DNA of 64,000 nt, from the NCBI GenBank assembly GCA_033439255.1, contig CM065881.1, forward strand, positions 1,674,001 through 1,738,000. Direction: 5' to 3'. Below the pieces are notes generated by a model. That model was not told the DNA's origin, ran no database searches, and saw only the letters and a program-made list of their open reading frames with translations. The DNA comes from Hericium rajendrae. Its lineage: Eukaryota > Basidiomycota > Agaricomycetes > Russulales > Hericiaceae. Both the position numbers and the translations under genes were made by a program. Of this stretch, positions 56,231 to 64,000 are shown one piece after another (positions within the stretch are counted from its first letter, which is position 1; each line of letters begins with the position of its first letter).

Positions 56231-56631
56231 CATCAGGAACCTTCAAAACTTTCTGATGGATCCTGCAGAGTCTGATCAACTGCAAGACCTGATTCAGCTG
56301 CAGGCTCTAATTAGAGGACAATTTCTGATCAGAGATTTTATATTTTGAAGTTAATAACTATTGGCAGATATAGTAGTCATCCAACTCTAATCATTAGATG
56401 CAACAAAGTTTTCAATATCTAAAATTTATATGAATCTGATCAGTTTTGATCAGTCTGCAAGCATTCTGCATTGATACTTTTTTGAATCTTGAGGTCAAAT
56501 ATTTTGCAGCTAGCTGAGAGTAGCTGATGCTGTCTGAGAGTGTCTGATGTGTCTGATGCAACTGCTGCAGATCATGCAGACACTGTCAGATGCCTTGCAG
56601 GTCAAACAGAAAGTTTTGAAGATTCCTGATG
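56231..56631 (+). mobile_element. 401-bp Plavaka MITE (family M1)
   Basis: CATCAGGAACCTTCAAAAC and the inverse end, with TA at 56229-56230 and 56632-56633. Same length as the other two M1 copies. Confidence 0.92.
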
Positions 56632-58215
56632 TACAAACCCATGAGTATTCAACATGCTGCAAGGGCTGACCTGGATTTACGTGGGTTTCAGCCACTGGGT
56701 GATCTGGAACTGTGGGTCAGGTACCTGTGACATCATAAATCACTTGCAGGTCAGTTCATCTTGTCTTCACTTACTACTACTATGACACACTAAGTATGCT
56801 TTTTACTGCACCATTTTCTTCAATGCAATGGCAGGAATGGGTTTGAATCAGCTTGAGGGGCTTAAGGTGAGTCTAATCACTGTTAATTCTGTCATACATT
56901 GCTGATCTTAGGAGTCTTACTCATTATTGAGTGAGACTTATTTTCAATATTCTTTGATAGCCCACTGTTCTACTATCTTTTGACATTATGCCTCACCTAG
57001 CATGTTGTTTGTGCCTCTCTCCATTACCTGTGTGTTTAATAATGCCCTCAGTACTGATAATGCTTGCAAACTTTGCTCTCACATGTGCAAGTGTTCCAGC
57101 TCTCATCCACATTCTGAAAAGTATGCATGGTGCTAGTATAACATCAGCAATAATGTGCTGTACAGTAATGAGGCTTGATTTCTGTTTGTTGATGAATCAT
57201 GCAGGTTGCATCTGCAGACTCCAACATCAGACTTATGCTTGCATCACTCTCATCCCTCTGCATGCAGTAAGTGCAGTCATTTATATATCTAGTTGACTGT
57301 TTTCCCCACAGATGCCTTATGCAAGGACATCATTGGCTCTCGATGCGCATTGTGATGGATTGTGTCTTCAATTGGGCAGAATGATCAGTCAAAGGACAAT
57401 GAGATGCAGATCTTCATGATCAAGGATGACTGGAAGAGGATCAGGAGTGAGCTCAAGCTTGTCAAGATCTGTGAGGACATTCTTGACTTCCTCAACAAGC
57501 ATGTCATCCCCTCAGCTGTCTCTAGTGAGTGGCACCCCATTTTGTGCAACTTCTGCTTGCACCTGACAGTGTGCAATTGCCTTTGTATGCTTTTCACAGC
57601 AGTGCATGCATGCACATGCACCTGCCATGACTGCAATTCTTGGACTGCATGTCCATGCATGGCACAGATGGTGCATGTGCTACCACATGCCCTTGTATTT
57701 ATCTGCACACAACTCTCCACTGTATGTGTGCCTGCTCATACATGGCTCCTGCAAGTCCTGTGGCAACCTGTGCTGTTGAATCATATCACTTATGAAGTGC
57801 GATGAGTAGCAGCAGAGGGTGTAGTACAGCAGTATTAGCTCTACAATTATATGTAGTTACTACCATAAATTAGAGCTCATATCTTGAATAATCATAACAC
57901 TTTGGCAATTGAAGTTCAAGTTACAGGTCACCATAGGTTACCTCAGGTGGGTCAATGAAGTTGAGCAAAGTCTTGATCTAGATCTGGACAGGTTTTAGCC
58001 GCTAGGTGATCTGGATCTGCAGGTCAGAAACCTGTGAGTAAATTTCACAGGTTTATCCATGTTGATGCACAGGTGACTCTGAATCATGTCGAACCCTATG
58101 ATGGAGCAACCACTGATAGACAATGTGAGTTTGAAGGTACTATGCTATCAGATTTTGGCAATTTGCATTATGCAAAAGAACAAGAAGCAAGTTTACTTAT
58201 TTATGCACCTTCATA
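56632..58215 (+). other. Gene-like central stretch between inverted element piles
   Basis: A possible spliced transcript: donor CTTAAG|GTGAGT at 56867 with palindrome (unit U6), later TTTCCCCACAG acceptor near 57310, then a charged stretch (IKDDWKRIRSELKLVKICEDI, split here as IKDDWKRIRSEL and KLVKICEDI) at about 57420-57500. The last part faintly recalls hAT transposase C-terminal helices, but I would not call it. A GCATGCATGCACATG-type patch (57600-57700) looks like a CpG-decayed relative of the GC-rich cargo at 23.3-24.6 kb. Imperfect direct copies of GGTGATCTGGA...GGTCAG...ACCTGTGA occur at about 56699 and 58005. The continuous frame is interrupted, so no CDS is claimed. Confidence 0.4.
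56867..56938 (+). other. Intron-plus-palindrome unit U6
   Basis: Donor CTTAAG|GTGAGTC at 56867, branch-like GCTGAT, TTAG acceptor, and a palindrome at 56913-56938 (arm AGTCTTACTCA, loop TTAT, one mismatch). Spacing is 46 bases. This is the only unit outside the P0/P3 elements. Confidence 0.5.
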
Positions 58216-58489
58216 AAAAATACTAGCTAACAATAAAAAAGGAATCATATTGCCATGTGAAGCATCAGCCCTCTTCCATCAAGTTCAACTCTTGCTGGTA
58301 ATAAAGTTTAAAAATAAGAGATAAGTGTAAAACAATATACTTTGAAGATGGAGATCTTTGCAGCATTACAATACTAGTATATTCAATTCTCTGTTATCTT
58401 ATTAATTTTGTGAGAATAACACTACAAAGTTAGAACAATTCAAAAGGAATCGTATTGCCATGCAGAGCATCGGCCCTCTTTCTCCAAGT
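58216..58489 (+). mobile_element. Two adjoining Helentron-like 3' end fragments
   Basis: The first ends at about 58284 (GGAATCATATTGCCATG...CCATCAAG). The second, 58285-58489, matches the last 205 bp of type A (as at 2215-2419) and ends TTTCTCCAAG. Both lack 5' parts. Confidence 0.6.
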
Positions 58490-59818
58490 ATACTATAAGA
58501 GTAAACATTGTACTAATGTTAATTGCTCATTGATTATATTATTTTCAGTATTAAAAAATATTGAAAAAGTCTGGCATGAACTGGAATTGAACTTGTAAAC
58601 TCAAGAGAACTCACACTTCACCACTGAGTTCTGATTATGTAATTATCAACTATGGTACAGCTATACCATAGTGAAGCACTGCTACATTGGAGCTCATACT
58701 AAGACTGAATCTTTCAACAGTCATTGAATAATTTGATCATATAGTATATTGCTATATAGTATATGTACTTATTGAGTATGCTCAATGTATACTAAAAATT
58801 ATTGAGCAACATAGATCACAAAACCGAGTTTTTGTGTGAGTTCTGCATGAATCATAATACATAAAATATGACTAGAAAGCAATGAGTGAGTAGCATCTGA
58901 TCCACTTGAGAACAAGTAAATCGGTGAAGAATTGACTGAGATAACTAAGGATCAAGCATACTAATGGGGAAAATACAGAAGTGCTTCGCATTCAACAAGT
59001 TCTGTATGGATCAAACTGAATAAAATGTGGCTAGAAAGCGATGAATAAGTAGATCTTGATGCATTTAAGAATGAGTGAATCGGTCAAGAACTGATTGAGC
59101 TAGCTGGGGATCAAGCATACTAGGAGAAAAAATACAGGAATGCTTTGCATTCTGCAAGTTCTGCATGGATCAAGATGCATAAAATATGGCTAGAAAGTGA
59201 TAAATGAGTAAATTATGATGCATTTGAGAATGAGTGAATTGGTCAAGAACTGACCAACATCAGGAACCTTGACAACTTTCTGATTGACCTGCGGCCATCT
59301 GATAGCATCTGTCAGAACTCGTGCGAGTGAAATCAGATGAATCAGATGGTATAAGCCAGCATCAGACACTATCAGACACTATCAGTTTGTTGGACCTCAA
59401 GCTGAGCTCAGAAATTTCTCAGAATGCTCTCAGTTTTATGTAAATTTTGGATATCAGAAATTATGCTATAGTGGGTAGTTAGAGATGGATAACTACTATA
59501 GCTAACAATAGATGTTAACTCTTAAATATATAAGCTGAATCAGATATCGTCATTTGAAAAGTAATCTCAGACAGATTAGATCCTACAGTGGGGTTAGAAA
59601 CTGTCAGACTCATCAGAAAATTGTCAATCTTCCTGATGAAGTTACAGTAAACAAAGTGTAAAAAAAAAGTCTGGCCAGAGCTGGAATTGAACCTGCAAAC
59701 TCGTCAGATTGAAGATATGTGATTATATAAGCCAACTGCCTAATGGGCATAGTCATCATTCACATGTCATTTTCACTATGAAAAGGCAGTATAGAGTAAA
59801 TGATTCTAAGGAATCATA
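58490..59818 (-). mobile_element. Helentron-like element E (reverse, incomplete)
   Basis: The head is at 59818 (CTAAGGAATCATA reversed). A tRNA-like module (about 59670-59740), an approximately 160-bp repeat array (58880-59255) and D-like sequence (58490-58870) follow leftward. It is interrupted by the M2 MITE. The 3' end is lost at the junction at about 58490. Confidence 0.55.
59258..59638 (+). mobile_element. 381-bp Plavaka MITE (family M2), uninterrupted copy
   Basis: CATCAGGAACCTTGACAAC to CAATCTTCCTGATG, with AA on both sides (59256-59257, 59639-59640). It is the empty-site partner of 40553-42594. Confidence 0.9.
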
Positions 59819-59991
59819 ATTTATCTCTGACAGCAGCTTGAGGTCCAATAATCTGATAGTGTCTGAGAGTGATCTAATCTGTCTGATACCAACTAATAGC
59901 TCTCTGAGACTGTCTGATTCATCTGATTTGACTCACATCAGATTCTGTCAGACATCGCAAGTCAATTAAAAAGTTGTCAAGGTTCCTGATG
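59819..59991 (+). mobile_element. Right fragment of a Plavaka MITE (M3-like)
   Basis: Internal TCTGA words and the right TIR (AAGTTGTCAAGGTTCCTGATG shortened: AGTTGTCAAGG, TTCCTGATG) are present and TA follows. The left part is missing; the head of element E abuts it, so E probably inserted into it and rearrangement removed the rest. Confidence 0.65.
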
Positions 59992-62059
59992 TATTATCAG
60001 AGTCATAGCATCATTGGTTCAAAGTTTAGTACAAAGAAAACTCATTTTTTGGACATACAAATTTGATTTTTTTAACATTTAATTCAATGTTTTTGAGTGT
60101 AAAAGTTGATTCTACATGTAATATATCAATACACATAAGTTTTACCTGTCAAGCATTAAACACATTTATTATAAATCAAAATACAAAAAAAAACAAAATG
60201 GACAGAGGTGGAATTGAACCTGAGCAAACACCTTAATAGCCATTGAACCTGAGCAAACACCTTAATAGCCATTAAAGCATTGCTTATATAAGCAAAACTC
60301 AGTTTTAAAGTGCAACATCTCCCTGCTAGCCTTTTCTTCAGACAGTTGTTGAAGCCAGTGGTCCCTCTACCAGTGGCTGTAACACTTTCAGACTACTTTT
60401 CCTCCCCTCGATATGGGTGGGTGGAGAGGATTCTACCCAATGGCTGTAGTGGTTGTTCTGTATGTATCACACTTGCTGATGTAGCAGACTAATTTCATTT
60501 TAGCTCTATCAATACTGCACCAATGAAGATGGATGAGGGCTCATTGAAAGCAGATTTGTAGCTGCTTTTAGATGATTTTCGAGTTTTGGATGGACTGGGG
60601 CCTATGTAGCATATCTAAAAAGCCATTAATCAGTCATTCTAGTTCATTTTAGAACAAGTAAATTGGTGAAGAACTGCTAGACTTACAGTATCTCAAGATC
60701 AAGTTTTTGAGAGAGAGATCTCAGTTTCGAGTTTTGATTTTCAAGTTTTGGGCAGACTGGGGTCTATGTAGCATGCCTAAGAAGCGATAAATTAGTACAT
60801 TTGAGCACAATTTAGAATGAGTAAATCAGTGGAGAACTGAGGGACTCAGCTCAAGGTCAACATCTTGGGGGGGAGATCTCAGTTTCGAGTTTTGATTTTC
60901 GAGTTCTGGATGGCATGGAGTCTATGTAACATGTCTAAGAAGCGATAAATTAGTACATTTGAGCACAATTTAGAATGAGTAAATCGGTGGAGAACTGATG
61001 GACTTACCTCAAGATCATTCAGATAATAATGATTGTTTGATTGCTCACCAAGCAGATAGCCTATCACAGCTCAGAAGATATGAACTGGAAGCAGCTGTCA
61101 ATGTGGTTTTGATAAGCTCTAATACACACTGGTTTGTACAAGATTCAGAGACCTATAAAGAAATTAGTCTGCCAGCTCAGCAAGTAAGATACATACAAGA
61201 CGGCCAAGGTGAGCTGCCAGGTTGAGTACCTCCTGGTTCCAAACTGTCAATCACTCAGCGGATGACTTGGAGATACCCGTTGAGCCTTGCAGCCAACATA
61301 ACAAGCATGCAGGATGTAAAGCTCATGAAGAAGTAAGACTTTACTGCTAGTGCTTCAAAACTAAAATTTTGATTATATAATCAGTCTTCAAAACTATAGA
61401 TTTATAGGCATTTCTGTACTTATAGTATATTATAAGAGTAGACATTGTACTAATGCTAATTGCTCATTGATTATATTATTTTCAGTATTAAAAAATATTG
61501 AAAAAGTCTGACATGAACTGGAATTGAACTTGCAAACTCAAGAGAACTCACACTTCACCACCAAGTTTTGATTATGTAATTATCACATAATCACCACCAT
61601 GGTACAGCTGTATCATGATGAAGTGCTATTACATTGGAGCTCATATTAAGACTGAATCTTTCAACAGTCATTAAATGGTTTGCTCACATAGTATATTGTT
61701 ATATAGTATATATACTTATTGTATGTGCTCAATGTATACAAAAAATGATTGAGCAATATAGATTACAAAGCCGAGTTTTTAATCATTTAATCAAGTCTCA
61801 GAGTGCCTTTGTCATGCAACAACTATATTTATATTATGATCTATATCTAAGCTTGTTTATCAGATCATTAATAGTAGTACTATCAGATATGGAATAAAGT
61901 GTAAAGAGAGTCAGGCTTGAACTGAAATTGAACCTGCAAACTTGTCAGATTGAAGATGTATGATTATATAAGCTAACTGTTTAATGGGCATAGTCATCAA
62001 GTGCATGTTGTTTTCACTATGAAATGGCAGTATAGAGTAAATGATTTTAAGGAATCATA
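59992..62059 (-). mobile_element. Helentron-like element D' (reverse), with a B-like 3' part
   Basis: The head is at about 62059. From there to about 60580 it is the inverse of D, including a repeat array at 60580-61010. From about 60580 to 59992 it is the inverse of the B/outer 3' body (47830-48428). The change of homology suggests a chimeric element. Small frames at 60998-61225 and 61634-61897 are not supported as genes. Confidence 0.55.
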
Positions 62060-62133
62060 ATATATACTTGTATAATAAATACTTGTAGTATCAATGTCAG
62101 ATACTGTACAGTTGAAAAAAGCTAATAGCCAAT

Positions 62134-62539
62134 TGTCAAGACTCGATGATAGTGCAGAGAACCACCCAAGTCACCAGTGATGATGAGAGCGAGAGAGCAG
62201 AGAGCGACTAGCAGCGCAGTGACCTGTATTGGAGGTACAGTATGGTACAGATGAAATGGACAATCTAGAGAAATAGGCAAGCAACAGGGAGCCTATAAGT
62301 ACTGGGATGACAATGGAAAAAGAACAATGGACACCATAACGGGTCGAACAATAGAGTGAGAACAATGGTAGCCAAAAGGAGAACAATAGGATGTCCCAAA
62401 GAGAAACAAGGGTATGGGTGAAGGATAGCCCCAGGTCATGTGAGGAAGTAAACATGTGATGGGGCTGCTGGAGCACATGACCGATGTGATGCCTTGATGG
62501 CAGAGAAGAAGGTGGAGAGAAATGGAGTGATCCATGACA
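62134..62539. mobile_element. Solo LTR of an LTR retrotransposon (406 bp)
   Basis: TGTCAAGACTC at one end and CATGACA at the other give TG...CA termini with a TGTCA/TGACA inverted pair. CCAAT is duplicated at 62129-62133 and 62540-62544. Element C near 53920 lacks it. It is unrelated to the LTRs at 5945 and 46067. Orientation and family cannot be told; there is no coding sequence. Confidence 0.8.
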
Positions 62540-62951
62540 CCAATCATATGATCAGTAGCAGACCTTGTTTGGTCGCACAAGGTCTGGTGGCTGTGCTTAG
62601 CTTATATCAGCAGTAGTTGATGTTGTGCTCTCTGCTCTTAGTTCTTTTCTTTAGATAGCTTTGAAGTCAGTGTAATACTATTAGTAGTGCACACTGACTA
62701 CAAGGCTTGGACACGCCCAGTCCTTATCTACAGTGAGTTGCAGCTGAGGTGTTCAATGATGGTGTAGGGCCATCACCAACTTTCTGGATCTCTTCTGATG
62801 ATGTGGCATAGAGATTGTACTATGGCTCTCTCAATACCACATGAATCAAATGAGTGAAAGCTTGTTAGAGTCAGATTTAGAATAGCTTTAGGATAGTGCC
62901 ATAAACAGCAAGATAGCATGTCAAAATGCTAACCTATAGGACTATATGTCT

Positions 62952-63147
62952 CATCAGGAAACTCTTCACTTTCCTGGCTTTATTGTTGTAGGTCTGATGT
63001 CACTGTTTGAGGCCTGATATTACTGTTTTCAGACTGTTCTCAGACACAAGTCAGATTCAGATGTCTGAAAACAGTAATATCAGATCCAAAACAGTAACAT
63101 CAGACCTACAACAGTAAAGCCAGGAAAGTGAGAAGTTTTCTGATGAC
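62952..63147. mobile_element. Palindromic Plavaka MITE, about 195 bp
   Basis: CATCAGGAAACTCTTCACTT to the near inverse ending CTGATG, with almost the entire length inverted. Element C near 53495 is the empty site (TATGTCTGTGATGATG). CT at 62950-62951 and 63148-63149 may be the duplication, leaving two extra bases at the right end. Confidence 0.85.
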
Positions 63148-64000
63148 CTGTGATGATGTGGCAGATTAATTGCTTTATAGCTCTGCTGATACTACATCAA
63201 TCATGATACATAAGGGCTTTTGAAATCAGATTTACAGTACTTTCTAACAGTATAGTTTACAACATTATAGCACCATTGGTTGTTGAGATAGGAGACAATA
63301 CTGTTTTGCTAATATAACATATAAATCGAAGAATATCTCTGCTTACAGTGATCTGATTTTTGTATTCTAAATTGGGTTGGAAAGATGTAATCCAAGGTAT
63401 TTGAACACAATTTACTGTTTGTTGATTGATTGCTTTGTTACAGAGCTATAAAGCAATCACTGTATACAGTGTATTGGCTCTCTAGGTGATTTATGCTTAT
63501 GTAAGTGGGCACTAAGACCTTGTTCGGCTGCACAAGATCTTGTGGGATCACATGACCGAGTCTCAGGACCCACTACTACCAATAAATTGCATTTTTTTTG
63601 CTCATTTTATCAATAAACAGTATGTACATTTGTTTGCTGTGTATCATTTTAGTGGCTGTATCTTTCTGTAAGCAGTAAACTGTGTTGGAGACTGGCTTCA
63701 TGGTATATTAGTATGCATTTGAGAACAAGTGAATCGGTTGAGTACTGATTAAGTTAGCTGGAGTTCAAGCATCCTAGGGGGGAAATGCAGAAACAATTTG
63801 CATTCTGCGAGTTTTGCACCGATCCTGACGCTTGAGGTACCATCAGAAAGCTATCAATACGTAGATTCTGATGCACTTTAGAACAAGTAAATCGGTTGAG
63901 AATTGGCCTAGTTAGCTAGGTTTCACGCATTTTAGAAGAGGAAAAAAAGAAACACTTTGCATTCTGCGAGTTCTTAACCAATTTGGACACATGAAGTATG

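Larger units (their letters stand above)
62060..64000 (-). mobile_element. Helentron-like element C' (reverse, runs off the window)
   Basis: This is the inverse of C: 62060-63600 matches 53025-53970 with two insertions (solo LTR, MITE), and 63600-64000 matches about 50930-51364. It lacks copy 4. The head lies beyond the window edge. Confidence 0.65.

Noticed and set aside
57362-57805. hAT transposase gene
   Set aside because: Only about 30 residues have a vague hAT-like helical look; no DDE or BED finger is visible and the frame is not open upstream.

Overview
This window is a transposon graveyard from a filamentous basidiomycete fungus, most likely an Agaricomycete with a large, repeat-rich genome. 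The basis is Plavaka-type DNA transposons (a lineage I know mainly from Agaricomycetes), short GT-AG introns of about 45-75 bp in their genes, and a chromodomain Ty3/gypsy retrotransposon. I found no ordinary host housekeeping gene, rRNA, functional tRNA or CRISPR array.

Most of the window is one nested stack that can be dated by terminal repeats, target-site duplications (TSDs) and empty sites seen in sister copies. The outermost layer is a non-autonomous Helentron-like element (2420-50379). An LTR retrotransposon (5945-49656, TSD ACATC) sits inside it. Inside the 5' LTR is an 18.5 kb CATCAG-ended element P0 (6460-24950, TSD TT). P0 holds P3 (6933-22786, TSD AAG), P3 holds the complete Plavaka element P1 (11218-21833, TSD CA), and P1 carries a 401 bp MITE (14103-14503, TSD TG). 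That is six layers. A second complete Plavaka element, P2 (25795-36662), lies in the gag region, two MITEs lie in pol, and a second Helentron-like element, B (46089-49158), lies in the 3' LTR.

P1 and P2 share an unusual two-gene plan: a rightward transposase of about 980-1000 residues with an N-terminal C2H2 finger, and a leftward, head-to-head, many-exon accessory gene. The accessory gene is conserved between the two elements, including a 24-nt micro-exon and a C-terminal FSSSNWG block. It is the best candidate here for a poorly described system. In P2 it has grown by exon duplication; in P1 a MITE interrupts it.

A second possible novelty is a set of six loci (9.6, 10.1, 10.55, 10.7, 23.5 and 56.9 kb) with one layout: a splice donor, then 36-46 nt later a palindrome at or near the likely 3' splice site. 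The palindromes differ in sequence while pairing is kept. Five of the six lie in GC-rich cargo of P0/P3.

From 50.4 to 64 kb the window is a further pile of Helentron-like elements (C, D and inverted partners D', C') around a gene-like stretch at 56.6-58.2 kb, with more MITEs and one solo LTR. These Helentron-like elements insert without a TSD next to T, carry asymmetric terminal inverted repeats and a 3' hairpin, and hold tRNA-like modules and arrays of an approximately 160 bp repeat. No Rep-helicase was found, so they depend on an enzyme encoded elsewhere.
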